Shown: positions 29,433 to 37,778 of the stretch, one piece after another
Numbering within the stretch: the first letter of the stretch is position 1
How the letters are laid out: the number at the start of each line of letters is the position of its first letter
From: Acinetobacter nosocomialis
GTDB taxonomy: Bacteria > Pseudomonadota > Gammaproteobacteria > Pseudomonadales > Moraxellaceae
DNA length: 64,000 nt
NCBI GenBank assembly: GCA_025736915.1
Contig: CP107049.1
Span: 1,426,001 to 1,490,000, forward strand
Reading direction: 5' to 3'
Notes under the pieces: model-generated
The model's database searches: none
What the model was told of the DNA's origin: nothing
Seen by the model: the letters and a program-made list of their open reading frames with translations, nothing else
Program-made: the position numbers and the translations under genes

Positions 29433-30767
29433 GTGGAATTTGTTGATCGGCATCAAGGCGGTGAACGCACAATATTGGTGAGTGTGTCTGTACAATTATT
29501 AGATGATCTGGATGCCGAAGAGTTTGCTCTACTTGCACAGTCTGCTGGTGCGGATATTCTTGAGCACGTTAAAGTGCAACGTAATAAGCCAAATCCTAAA
29601 TTTTTTATTGGTTCAGGTAAAGTCGATGAAATAGCAGAGAAAGTTCAAGAACTAGAAGCTGGACTGGTTATTTTCGACCATGCGTTATCACCCGCTCAAG
29701 AACGAAATTTAGAAAGAATATTAAAATGTCGGGTCATTGACCGTACTGGTTTAATTCTAGATATTTTTGCGCTACGTGCCCGCACGCATGAAGGTAAATT
29801 ACAAGTTGAACTTGCTCAGCTTAAACATTTATCAACTCGCTTGATTCGTGGTTGGTCTGCTGACTTTGAACAACAAAAAGGTGGTATTGGCTTACGTGGT
29901 CCTGGTGAAACACAACTGGAAACAGACCGTCGTCTCATTCGTGTGCGAATTACGCAGTTAAAAGATAAGTTAGATAAAGTTCATCAAACGCGTATACAAG
30001 GACGAGCAGCAAGACAAAAAGCTTCAATCCCCACCGTATCTTTAGTTGGTTATACCAACGCAGGTAAATCTACTTTATTTAATATTTTAGCGAAAAGTGA
30101 TGTGTATGCAGCCGATCAACTGTTTGCAACACTTGACCCAACCTTACGTCGTTTAGAATGGGATGGTATTGGTACTGTAGTGCTCGCAGACACCGTAGGG
30201 TTCGTACGAAACCTACAACATGACTTAGTTGAGTCATTTAAAGCAACTTTAGAAGAAACGCTTGAAGCCACACTACTCTTACATGTGATCGATAGCAGTA
30301 GCCATGACATGCTTGATCAGATTGAAGCTGTTGAAGGGGTATTGAAGGAAATTGGAGCAGATGCTCCTGTTCTTCGGGTTTACAACAAAATCGATTTAAG
30401 TGGTGAAGAGGCTAAAATTATTTATTCAGAACCTCATGTTCCTGATCGCGTTTATGTATCTGCACATTCAGGTTTAGGTTTAGATTTGCTACGTCAAGCA
30501 GTACAAGAATGTTTAATGGGACAACTTCAACAATTCTCATTAATACTAAAACCTGCTTATGGCAAATTGCGTACCCAGCTTTATGCCTTAAATGTTATCG
30601 AATCTGAACATTATGATGATGAAGGGCTATTACATATTAATATACGAATTGCGCCTCATAAGCTTGAGCAGTTAATTCGTCAAGCCAAATTACCTATCGA
30701 CGAGATATTAGGTGAACGAGCGAGTCAGTTTAAACGACCACTGGAAGAGTTTGAAATCAAGCACTAG
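29433..30767 (+). CDS. hflX: GTPase HflX
   Basis: HflX is a ribosome-associated GTPase that splits stalled or stressed ribosomes. The N-terminal domain carries NPKFFIGSGKVDEIAE and FDHALSPAQERNLER, and a linker with GGIGLRGPGETQLETDRR. The G domain shows G1 VGYTNAGKSTLFN near residue 208, G3 DTVGFVRNLQHDLVESF and G4 NKID. The length of 444 residues is normal. The start is a GTG at 29433 with AGGA about 11 bases upstream. Unlike E. coli it is not next to hfq in this window. Confidence 0.96.
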   Translation: MEFVDRHQGGERTILVSVSVQLLDDLDAEEFALLAQSAGADILEHVKVQRNKPNPKFFIGSGKVDEIAEKVQELEAGLVIFDHALSPAQERNLERILKCRVIDRTGLILDIFALRARTHEGKLQVELAQLKHLSTRLIRGWSADFEQQKGGIGLRGPGETQLETDRRLIRVRITQLKDKLDKVHQTRIQGRAARQKASIPTVSLVGYTNAGKSTLFNILAKSDVYAADQLFATLDPTLRRLEWDGIGTVVLADTVGFVRNLQHDLVESFKATLEETLEATLLLHVIDSSSHDMLDQIEAVEGVLKEIGADAPVLRVYNKIDLSGEEAKIIYSEPHVPDRVYVSAHSGLGLDLLRQAVQECLMGQLQQFSLILKPAYGKLRTQLYALNVIESEHYDDEGLLHINIRIAPHKLEQLIRQAKLPIDEILGERASQFKRPLEEFEIKH

Positions 30768-30809
30768 ATCAGTTAAAACTTGATAAGTACACTTTTAGAG
30801 ATAAAAAAT

Positions 30810-31181
30810 ATGGATAAGATCAAAAGTATAGATTGGGCAGCATGGGTAGGAACTTTTCTACTTATTATCGGTTTTCGTGAAAGCTCAGTCGTCGTTATGC
30901 GTGCTTTTGGTCATCCAGAATTAGGAAACTTAGTGGGCTTAATTAGTTTGCTCATCATTTTACTCGTTTGGCGCAAGTTTAAGAAAATTCCTTTAAGACT
31001 CGTCGACACCAACAATAAAATCATGAAAGAAAGTGGTTTTGCTTTTTTACCCATTTGTGCAGGCTCGTTAATTATGCTGGTGCATATGGGCAAAGAAATT
31101 CCTTTATTTCTCTTTGTACTAGTGGTGAGCACCCTTATCCCTCTGTGGGTCTATGCAAAAATGGCAAAACATTGGTTATAA
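30810..31181 (+). CDS. CidA/LrgA family membrane protein
   Basis: This 123-residue protein has four hydrophobic helices and resembles CidA/LrgA holin-like proteins: WVGTFLLIIGFRESSVVVMRAFGHPELGNLVGL near the start and FLPICAGSLIMLVHMG in the middle. LrgA/CidA and their LrgB/CidB partners affect murein hydrolase activity, cell lysis or export of small metabolites. The ATG at 30810 is preferred over a TTG at 30780. An lrgB-like gene follows 10 bases later. Confidence 0.85.
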   Translation: MDKIKSIDWAAWVGTFLLIIGFRESSVVVMRAFGHPELGNLVGLISLLIILLVWRKFKKIPLRLVDTNNKIMKESGFAFLPICAGSLIMLVHMGKEIPLFLFVLVVSTLIPLWVYAKMAKHWL

Positions 31182-31191
31182 GGAGAATAAA

Positions 31192-31866
31192 ATGTTTATG
31201 ATTTTATATGGATTTTTGATCACTCTAGTTGGCTATCTTTGTGCAAAACCTTTAAACCGCCGTTTCCCTCAAGTCCCTCTCTTAGTTTTCGGTATGTTCA
31301 TTGTGATTGGTTTATTATCAATCTTGAAAGTTCCTTATGAAGAATACCGACTTTACGTAAACGATTTATTCAGCCACCTATTAGGATATGTCACCGTTGC
31401 TTTAGCGATACCGTTGGCTGCAATGCGTTATGACGACTTACCTCTTAAATCGGTGATTGGGATTTTACTTTTTGCAAGTATTAGCGCTGTTGCTTTGCCT
31501 ATGGGCCTCGCTTACTTGTTACATATGTCTGAGCCTACTATTTTGGCTTTTGCGACACGCGCAGTAACTACGCCTATTGCTTTAAATATCGCGACTTTAT
31601 TACATGCCCCAGAAACATTGGTCACTCTAATTGTGATTTTATCTGGAGTTATTGGTGCAGCATTTTCACCATTTTTACTTAAACATATCCATGATGAAAG
31701 AGCATCAGGTTTAGCTCTAGGCTTAGCAGCGCATGCGATCGGAACTGCCCAAGCTTGGCAACGTGGTCCCGTTGCGGGTCGTTATGCTGCATTTGGCATG
31801 GCTTTAAATGGCGTATTTACAGCCATATGGTTGCCCACGTTCATGCTATCTTTTGGAATACATTGA
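31192..31866 (+). CDS. LrgB/CidB family membrane protein
   Basis: This 224-residue multi-helix membrane protein is the partner of the gene before it. Family blocks are RFPQVPLLVFGMFIVIGLL, LLGYVTVALAIPLA, FATRAVTTPIALNIATLL and GLAAHAIGTAQAWQRG. The ATG at 31192 directly follows AAGGAGA (31180-31186), the strongest ribosome binding site in the area; an earlier in-frame start would overlap the lrgA-like gene. The pair is one operon. The transported or regulated substrate is unknown. Confidence 0.92.
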   Translation: MFMILYGFLITLVGYLCAKPLNRRFPQVPLLVFGMFIVIGLLSILKVPYEEYRLYVNDLFSHLLGYVTVALAIPLAAMRYDDLPLKSVIGILLFASISAVALPMGLAYLLHMSEPTILAFATRAVTTPIALNIATLLHAPETLVTLIVILSGVIGAAFSPFLLKHIHDERASGLALGLAAHAIGTAQAWQRGPVAGRYAAFGMALNGVFTAIWLPTFMLSFGIH

Positions 31867-31949
31867 TTAAAAAGTAGTTCAAATAAACATTGAACCAGTT
31901 AACAATTCGAAATAAGATGATCTTTCAAATCTAAAAGGATTTTTTGATT

Positions 31950-32393
31950 ATGGGGAAATTTTTTGTTGGAGCGTTGCTCTTATTGGGGATAAATTCAGCT
32001 ACTTTTGCGGCTGATATTACTGGTATGTGGCAAACGATTGACGATAAAACTGGTACGCCTAAGGCTCATGTAGAAATACGAAAAGAGGCAAATGGTACTT
32101 ATTCAGGAAAAGTTGTAAAAATTACACCGCGTCCGGGTTATACACCCAAAGAAATTTGTGATAACTGTCCAGCGCCTTATACCAATAAGCATATTGTAGG
32201 TTTAGATATTGCGACTGGCTTAAAACAAGTGGATAGTACAACCTATACTGGCGGGAAAATTCTAGACCCAAATACTGGTAAAGTTTATGGATTGAAAGCT
32301 AAACTCAGTGCAAATGGTAACCGTCTACATATGCGTGGTTATCTTGGAGTTTCTGCTTTAGGCCGCAATCAAATCTGGATTCGCCTAGAATAA
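31950..32393 (+). CDS. DUF2147 secreted protein
   Basis: The 147-residue protein has a signal peptide (MGKFFVGALLLLGINSATFA-AD) and a single DUF2147 domain: DITGMWQTIDDKTGTPKAHVEI, VKITPRPGYTPKEICDNCP, TGGKILDPNTGKVYGLKAKL and MRGYLGVSALGRNQIWIRL. Such proteins are common periplasmic or outer-membrane proteins of Acinetobacter with a lipocalin-like barrel and unknown ligand. The two Cys (CDNC) may form a disulfide. The ATG at 31950 has AAAAGGA upstream. A strong terminator follows. Confidence 0.9.
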   Translation: MGKFFVGALLLLGINSATFAADITGMWQTIDDKTGTPKAHVEIRKEANGTYSGKVVKITPRPGYTPKEICDNCPAPYTNKHIVGLDIATGLKQVDSTTYTGGKILDPNTGKVYGLKAKLSANGNRLHMRGYLGVSALGRNQIWIRLE

Positions 32394-32405
32394 ATTTTCA
32401 AAAAT

Positions 32406-32433
32406 AAAAAAAGCCGCTGATGCGGCTTTTTTT
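32406..32433. terminator. Bidirectional terminator before apaH
   Basis: The AGCCGC/GCGGCT stem with a TGAT loop is flanked by a run of As and seven Ts. It lies between the DUF2147 gene and the convergent apaH gene. Confidence 0.92.
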
Positions 32434-32434
32434 A

Positions 32435-33274
32435 TTACATAACGGGGTTAACTACTGAAAAAATTTGCTGATCTTCAAGACGGTAAGCAATTAAGTTTTT
32501 ACCCCATACACAACCACCATCAACATTTTGAATATGATCACTAATGGTCCTGCCTTCTAGAGCAGCCCAGTGTCCAAAAAATATTTGATGTGTTTGCGCA
32601 GCTTTACTTGGAAACTCAAACCAAGGTAAATAACCTTCTGGCATTGGTGCATCTAAAGTATCTTTAAAACTAAATTCCAAAGTACCTTCTGCATTAGTTA
32701 AACGCATGCGTGTTAAATAATTGGTAATACAGCGTAGGCGGTCATTACCTGTTAAATTATCTGTCCAAAGATCTGGTTTTGAACCATACATTTCAGCTAA
32801 AAAGGTATCTAGCACAGACAGGTCATCATGTGCCAATACAACTTCAACTTCTTTAGCTAACGCAGCCGTTTTTTCTGCATCCCAAATACAAGGTATACCA
32901 GCATGTGTTAGCACAGTTTGTTCATTTGGAAATAAACATAGTGGCTGTTTACGTAACCAGTCTATGAGTTCATCACCATCTACAGCGTCAATAACTTCCT
33001 GCGTACGATCTTTTTCTTTAATTTCTTTAAGACCACGAGCACAAGCAACCAGAGTTAAATCATGGTTACCTAATACTGTAGCAGCAGCCCCTCGATCGGC
33101 TAGTTTTTTTATAAAACGAAGTGCACCTACAGAGTTTTCTCCACGTGCAACCAAATCACCAGCAAACCAAATAAAATCTTGATCAGGATCAAAACGTATT
33201 TCTTTTAAGAGTGCTTTGAGGGCTTCAAAACAACCTTGAACGTCACCAATGATATAGTTATAACGCTTGGTCAT
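32435..33274 (-). CDS. apaH: Bis(5'-nucleosyl)-tetraphosphatase, symmetrical
   Basis: ApaH splits diadenosine tetraphosphate into two ADP and also removes Np4 caps from RNA. The 279-residue calcineurin-type enzyme has the metal motifs GDVQGCFEAL, WFAGDLVARGENS, TVLGNHDLTLVA and THAGIPCIWD, and the family C-terminal segment FFGHWAALEGRT. Its start directly follows the rsmA stop, so it is the last gene of a pdxA-rsmA-apaH operon. In many gammaproteobacteria apaG lies between rsmA and apaH; it is absent here. Confidence 0.96.
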   Translation of the reverse strand: MTKRYNYIIGDVQGCFEALKALLKEIRFDPDQDFIWFAGDLVARGENSVGALRFIKKLADRGAAATVLGNHDLTLVACARGLKEIKEKDRTQEVIDAVDGDELIDWLRKQPLCLFPNEQTVLTHAGIPCIWDAEKTAALAKEVEVVLAHDDLSVLDTFLAEMYGSKPDLWTDNLTGNDRLRCITNYLTRMRLTNAEGTLEFSFKDTLDAPMPEGYLPWFEFPSKAAQTHQIFFGHWAALEGRTISDHIQNVDGGCVWGKNLIAYRLEDQQIFSVVNPVM

Positions 33275-34087
33275 TTATGCCACCATTTGATCTGCTAAAG
33301 CTACAAACTCGGCAAGCGTCAAAGTTTCTGGACGAGCCATTGGGTCGACTCCTGCTTTCTCGAAACCGTCATCTGCCAACATACCTTTAAGACTGTTTCT
33401 TAGTGTTTTACGACGCTGAGTAAATACGTGTGCAACCAAACGAGCTAAAGCTTTTTCATCTTTCGCGACAATCGGTTTTTGTTCGTAAGGAACTAAACGG
33501 AATACAGCACTCGTCACTTTTGGTGGTGGATTAAATGCGCCTGCAGGAACTTCAAATAAAAATGTAGGCTGGCAATAATATTGAATCATTACCGATAAAC
33601 GACCATATTCTTTTGTATTTGGTTCGGCAGTAATACGTTCCACCACTTCTTTTTGCAACATGAAGTGCATATCTTTAACTTGGCTACCAAACTCCAAGAG
33701 ATGAAAAAGTAATGGTGTAGAAATGTTATAAGGCAAATTGCCGACAACGCGTAATGGACGACCATCTTTTACAAGTTGGCTAAAATCGTATTTTAGTGCA
33801 TCAGCTTCTACGATAGTTAAACGTTCTGGATGTGGTACACGCTCTGGTAAGCCTGCTGCTAAGTCACGGTCTAACTCAACTACAGTCAAAGCATCACATT
33901 CTCCAATTAAAGGAGAAGTTAAAGCAGCCAAGCCCGGACCAATTTCAACAATATTATCGCCTGTACGCGGATTAACAGAGCGTACAATTTTGGCAATGAC
34001 TCGCTGATCATGTAAGAAGTTTTGACCAAAACGTTTACGAGCTTTATGCCCTTCATCTTTCGGGTTTAGGGCATTAATTTGATACAT
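33275..34087 (-). CDS. rsmA: 16S rRNA (adenine1518/1519-N6)-dimethyltransferase RsmA (KsgA)
   Basis: RsmA dimethylates two adjacent adenines in the 3' helix of 16S rRNA as a late step of 30S assembly. The 270-residue protein has the family start RKRFGQNFLHD, the SAM motif IVEIGPGLAALTSPL, the base-flipping motif NLPYNISTPLLFHLL and the C-terminal FTQRRKTLRNSLKG. It follows pdxA by 23 bases and its stop is adjacent to the apaH start, indicating co-translation. Confidence 0.97.
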   Translation of the reverse strand: MYQINALNPKDEGHKARKRFGQNFLHDQRVIAKIVRSVNPRTGDNIVEIGPGLAALTSPLIGECDALTVVELDRDLAAGLPERVPHPERLTIVEADALKYDFSQLVKDGRPLRVVGNLPYNISTPLLFHLLEFGSQVKDMHFMLQKEVVERITAEPNTKEYGRLSVMIQYYCQPTFLFEVPAGAFNPPPKVTSAVFRLVPYEQKPIVAKDEKALARLVAHVFTQRRKTLRNSLKGMLADDGFEKAGVDPMARPETLTLAEFVALADQMVA

Positions 34088-34110
34088 AGAACATTTCCAA
34101 CATGAAAAAT

Positions 34111-35082
34111 TTAACTCGCTGTCAACGATAAAGCTAAATCGACAGCGACATTTAAACTTGAGCTTTTTGCCAAACCTGTCCCAGCTAAAGACAGAGCAGT
34201 ACCATGATCGACCGAGGTTCGAATAAACGGTAAGCCCAATGTGATATTAATTGCTTCACCAAAACCTTGTGATTTTAGCACAGGTAAGCCTTGATCATGG
34301 TACATGGCAAGAACAGCATCAGCATTTTTAAGGTGCTCAGGAGTAAATAAAGTATCTGCCGGCATACTTAAACTGATTTTAACGCCTTGAGCCCGGTAAG
34401 TTTCAAGTACAGGATTAATAGTATCAATCTCTTCACGACCCAAGTAACCATCTTCACCCGCATGCGGATTTAATCCACACACTAATACTCTCGGATTGGT
34501 AATTTTAAACTTGGTTTTTAGGTCATGAAGTAAGATGTCTATCACTTGATGCAAGCGTTGTTTGGTAATTGCATCAGCTACATCTCTTAAAGGTAAATGT
34601 GTAGTCGCTAAAGCAACCCGCAAGGTTTTAGTTGCCAGCATCATGACAACGCGTTCTACACCTGCGAACTCTTGGTAATATTCAGTATGACCACTAAACA
34701 GAATACCTGCATCATTAATGACCGATTTTTGCACGGGCGCAGTGGCTACCCCTACACTTTTACCAGACATTGCATAATCAGCTGAACGACGCAGTTGTTC
34801 TAATACATAAGCTGCATTAGCTGGGTTTAATTGGCCATCGATGACTTCTGTTTTTAATGCTACGTGCTCTATATAAAGCTCGCCTTGCAAACATGATTCA
34901 GTTTGCCCTGTATACTCTAAAAACTTGATATCCAAGCCAAGCTTTTGAGCACGTTGTTGCAATAAATTTCGGTCAGCCAAAACAACAACCGGACGCTCAT
35001 CAACGCGTTCCGCCAGACTTAAACAAATATCTGGACCAATACCGGCAGGCTCACCGGAAGTGATATATAAGGGATGACTCAT
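34111..35082 (-). CDS. pdxA: 4-hydroxythreonine-4-phosphate dehydrogenase PdxA
   Basis: PdxA oxidises 4-phosphohydroxy-threonine in the DXP-dependent pathway to pyridoxal phosphate. The 323-residue protein has the start LYITSGEPAGIGPDICL, the metal-binding H in FSGHTEYY, NPHAGEDGYLGREE and MYHDQGLPVLKSQGF. I chose the ATG at 35082; a TTG six bases upstream is less likely. The gene heads the pdxA-rsmA-apaH group and follows a small membrane protein gene in the same direction by 12 bases. Confidence 0.95.
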   Translation of the reverse strand: MSHPLYITSGEPAGIGPDICLSLAERVDERPVVVLADRNLLQQRAQKLGLDIKFLEYTGQTESCLQGELYIEHVALKTEVIDGQLNPANAAYVLEQLRRSADYAMSGKSVGVATAPVQKSVINDAGILFSGHTEYYQEFAGVERVVMMLATKTLRVALATTHLPLRDVADAITKQRLHQVIDILLHDLKTKFKITNPRVLVCGLNPHAGEDGYLGREEIDTINPVLETYRAQGVKISLSMPADTLFTPEHLKNADAVLAMYHDQGLPVLKSQGFGEAINITLGLPFIRTSVDHGTALSLAGTGLAKSSSLNVAVDLALSLTAS

Positions 35083-35094
35083 ATTCAACTCAAT

Positions 35095-35448
35095 TTATAT
35101 ATTATGGATTCGATGATTGAGACTGAATCTAGCCTCTAACCAACCAAAAGTATGAGCAATTTCAGATACAATTATGGCTATTAAACTCAATAATGTCACA
35201 ATCATTAACCATTTACCCCACAGCCAATTGATTCGCAATGAATTTTCTTGCTTAATAAAGCAAAACCCTATTCCCCCCAATAGATATAATAGATAAGGTA
35301 ATGGAGTAGCATGCATATAAAGACTAATCAAAGCCACACCAACCAAACCACTAAAACCATAATAAAGACAAAATCCATTGAAAAGAATAAGATGCAAGCA
35401 AAGTAATATTGCCATCCATCCTATAAAAAATTGTATAATTTTGGACAC
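35095..35448 (-). CDS. Small membrane protein of unknown function
   Basis: I do not recognise this protein. It has 117 residues if it starts at the GTG at 35448, where GGGAG lies seven bases upstream; an ATG at 35493 would add 15 charged residues. Four hydrophobic stretches are visible: FFIGWMAILLCLHLILF, YYGFSGLVGVALISLY, LPYLLYLLGGIGFCFI and WLMIVTLLSLIAIIV. The C-terminus is soluble. It lies 12 bases before pdxA and may be in its operon. Confidence 0.65.
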   Translation of the reverse strand: MSKIIQFFIGWMAILLCLHLILFNGFCLYYGFSGLVGVALISLYMHATPLPYLLYLLGGIGFCFIKQENSLRINWLWGKWLMIVTLLSLIAIIVSEIAHTFGWLEARFSLNHRIHNI

Positions 35449-35583
35449 ATCCTTTCTCCCCCTTTTTTTCAGGTCAGTTTCAACATAGCACATCAGAAAA
35501 ACGTGGTTTTTAATTTTAAATTAAATCTCCCCATTAAAAATATAGACCGCTTATTGACCAAGAAAACTTACATCAAATTATTC

Positions 35584-35612
35584 TTGTGATTTTAGGTGAT
35601 CTCGTTTAGAAT
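35584..35612 (+). promoter_or_regulatory. rplM-rpsI promoter
   Basis: TTGTGA (35584-35589) and TAGAAT (35607-35612) are separated by the ideal 17 bases, about 62 bases before the rplM start. Transcription would begin near 35620, just before the leader hairpin. Confidence 0.75.
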
Positions 35613-35625
35613 TTCGGCTCCTTTT

Positions 35626-35651
35626 GTTTGGACAGATTCCATAGTCCAAAC
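35626..35651 (+). promoter_or_regulatory. rplM leader hairpin, possible L13 autoregulatory site
   Basis: GTTTGGAC (35626-35633) pairs perfectly with GTCCAAAC (35644-35651) around a 10-base loop in the predicted 5' leader, 23 bases before rplM. E. coli rplM-rpsI is autoregulated by L13 through its leader, so this is a good candidate site; the function is inferred. Confidence 0.6.
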
Positions 35652-35674
35652 CAACTATAATAGGTAGTGGTTTA

Positions 35675-36103
35675 ATGAAAACTCTCAGCGCTAAGCCAGC
35701 TGAAGTTCAACATGACTGGTATGTTGTTGATGCTTCTGGCAAAACTTTAGGTCGCCTTGCGACTGAAATCGCTCGTCGTTTACGCGGTAAGCATAAAACT
35801 TCTTATACTCCTCACGTTGACACTGGCGATTACATCGTTGTGATTAATGCTGAACAAATTCAAGTGACTGGTAATAAATCACTTGATAAGAAATATTATC
35901 GCCATACTGGTTTCCCTGGTGGTATCCGTGAGACTAACTTCGAGAAGTTAATTGCTCACAAACCTGAAGCTGTTCTTGAAAAAGCGGTTAAAGGCATGTT
36001 ACCAAAAGGTCCTCTTGGTTATGCAATGATCAAAAAAATGAAAGTGTACGCTGGTACTGAGCATCCTCATGCTGCTCAACAGCCACAAGTTTTGGACATC
36101 TAA
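35675..36103 (+). CDS. rplM: 50S ribosomal protein L13
   Basis: L13 is an early-binding protein of the large subunit. The 142-residue sequence is complete with [28 protein letters not shown], the [22 protein letters not shown] block, YRHTGFPGG and [19 protein letters not shown]. It is followed after 12 bases by rpsI in the universal L13-S9 operon. A promoter and a leader hairpin lie upstream. Confidence 0.98.
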   Translation: MKTLSAKPAEVQHDWYVVDASGKTLGRLATEIARRLRGKHKTSYTPHVDTGDYIVVINAEQIQVTGNKSLDKKYYRHTGFPGGIRETNFEKLIAHKPEAVLEKAVKGMLPKGPLGYAMIKKMKVYAGTEHPHAAQQPQVLDI

Positions 36104-36115
36104 GGGATACAGCAC

Positions 36116-36502
36116 ATGGCTACTAATTATGGTACAGGTCGCCGTAAGACCGCAACTGCACGTGTTTTCTTGTCAGCTGGTACAGGTAAACTCGTTATTA
36201 ACAACCGTACTTTAGAGCAATATTTCGGTCGTGAAACTGCTCGTATGGTTGTTCGTCAACCTTTAGAACTTTTAGAAGTTACTGAAAAGTTTGACCTTTA
36301 CATCACTGTTAAAGGTGGTGGTATCGGTGGTCAAGCTGGCGCTATCCGTCACGGTATTACTCGTGCGCTTATCGCTGCTGACGAAACTTTAAAACCTGTT
36401 CTACGTCAAGCTGGTTTCGTTACTCGTGATGCTCGTGAAGTTGAACGTAAGAAACTTGGTTTACGTAAAGCTCGTAAACGTCCTCAATTCTCTAAACGTT
36501 AA
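36116..36502 (+). CDS. rpsI: 30S ribosomal protein S9
   Basis: S9 binds the head of the small subunit, and its basic tail reaches the P-site tRNA. The 128-residue protein shows [36 protein letters not shown] and the C-terminal [17 protein letters not shown] with the invariant final Lys-Arg. It is the second gene of the rplM operon and is followed by a strong terminator. Confidence 0.98.
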   Translation: MATNYGTGRRKTATARVFLSAGTGKLVINNRTLEQYFGRETARMVVRQPLELLEVTEKFDLYITVKGGGIGGQAGAIRHGITRALIAADETLKPVLRQAGFVTRDAREVERKKLGLRKARKRPQFSKR

Positions 36503-36521
36503 TTCGTTTACCGAATCGGAC

Positions 36522-36550
36522 AAAAAGCCTTGGTTATTCCAAGGCTTTTT
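36522..36550 (+). terminator. Terminator after rplM-rpsI
   Basis: A 12-bp stem (AAAAAGCCTTGG and its complement) with a TTATT loop ends in a T run, 20 bases after the rpsI stop. Confidence 0.92.
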
Positions 36551-36672
36551 TATTGCTTATTCATTTTAAGCATGAGTGAAACAGATAAATATATGAAACT
36601 CTATCTTTGCCACCGTGATTTCCACTCGTATTTTTAGTATTCTAACCGATTCACACAACCATACCTTGTGAT

Positions 36673-37326
36673 ATGTCGGTCGAAAACACTTCAATTCAGG
36701 GAATTACCCTTTACAGCCATGCTGATGATTTCCGTTCTCACTGGATCCGTTTTTTATTGGCAGAAAAGCAAATTAAATATCAATTGATCGTAACCGATCA
36801 TGAAGATGAGGATTTAGCGAGTCTAAACCCTTATAACCAATTGCCAATGCTACTTGAGCAAAACCTGAAATTATTTTCAGCACCGATTATTGCTGAATAT
36901 CTCGATGACCGATATCGTCAAGGCAAGCTGTACGCCGATGCTCCTATGGCACGTGCAGAACAACGTCAATATATTTGGCGTCTTGAAAATGATTGGTTTA
37001 AGTTGGCCGATCATATGCTCAAACATGCAGATACGTTAAATGTAGAACAAAAACAAAAAGCGCAAAAAGAATTACGTGATACCTTAATTTCTCTTACCCC
37101 CCTATTTCAGCATTTCCCTTATTTTATGTCTGAAAATTTTTCAATTTTGGATTGTATGCTCGCCCCAATTTTTGTGAGGCTTAATAGCATGGGAATTGAT
37201 TTACCAAAGCAGCAGTGCCGGCCTATATTTTTGTACTGTAAACGTATCTTTAGCCGTCCTTCTTTTGTTAAATCAATGACGCCCCAAGAGAAAACCCGTT
37301 ACAATGAACAATTAAATATGGAATAG
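36673..37326 (+). CDS. sspA: Stringent starvation protein A
   Basis: SspA is a glutathione-S-transferase-fold protein that binds RNA polymerase and alters transcription in starvation and stress. The 217-residue protein shows the GST-N fold start ITLYSHADDFRSHWIRFLLAEK, the conserved DLASLNPYNQLPMLLEQNLKLFSAPIIAEYLDDRY and an all-helical C-domain. It is followed six bases later by sspB, the standard pair, and sits downstream of rplM-rpsI as in E. coli. Confidence 0.95.
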   Translation: MSVENTSIQGITLYSHADDFRSHWIRFLLAEKQIKYQLIVTDHEDEDLASLNPYNQLPMLLEQNLKLFSAPIIAEYLDDRYRQGKLYADAPMARAEQRQYIWRLENDWFKLADHMLKHADTLNVEQKQKAQKELRDTLISLTPLFQHFPYFMSENFSILDCMLAPIFVRLNSMGIDLPKQQCRPIFLYCKRIFSRPSFVKSMTPQEKTRYNEQLNME

Positions 37327-37332
37327 TGTGAT

Positions 37333-37761
37333 ATGTCTGAGCAAACTATTGAGTTAACCCCTACACGTCCTTATCTTGCTCGTGCAATCTATGAATGGAT
37401 TTGCGACAACCAACTCACACCTTATTTACTTGTTGATGCAACACAGCCACACACGGATGTGCCACAACAATTTGTCAAAGATGGCCAAATTGTTTTAAAC
37501 ATTGTGCCGCATGCTGTACATCAACTACTTATTAGCAATGATGCAATCACTTTCTCAGCACGTTTTGGTGGCGTTTCAAAAGATATTTACGTCCCAATCC
37601 AAGCTGTTTTGGGTATATATGCACGCGAGAATGGACAAGGTTTATTCTTTGACCCAGAAGAATATGCCAATCTAGCGCCTGTAGAAGATACACTAGAACC
37701 TGAAACACAAGAAACAACTGAACCAACCAAGAAAAAGCCAACATTAAGAATTTTAGATTAA
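37333..37761 (+). CDS. sspB: ClpXP protease specificity-enhancing factor SspB
   Basis: SspB tethers ssrA-tagged proteins and other substrates to ClpXP. The 142-residue protein has TPTRPYLARAIYEWICDNQLTPYLLVDA, the substrate-groove strand LNIVPHAVHQLLISNDAITFSARFGG and the C-terminal ClpX-binding tail KKPTLRILD after a flexible acidic linker. The ssrA-binding domain and the ClpX tail are both intact. An unknown gene follows 17 bases later. Confidence 0.95.
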   Translation: MSEQTIELTPTRPYLARAIYEWICDNQLTPYLLVDATQPHTDVPQQFVKDGQIVLNIVPHAVHQLLISNDAITFSARFGGVSKDIYVPIQAVLGIYARENGQGLFFDPEEYANLAPVEDTLEPETQETTEPTKKKPTLRILD

Positions 37762-37778
37762 TTTTAGAGGAATAAAGT

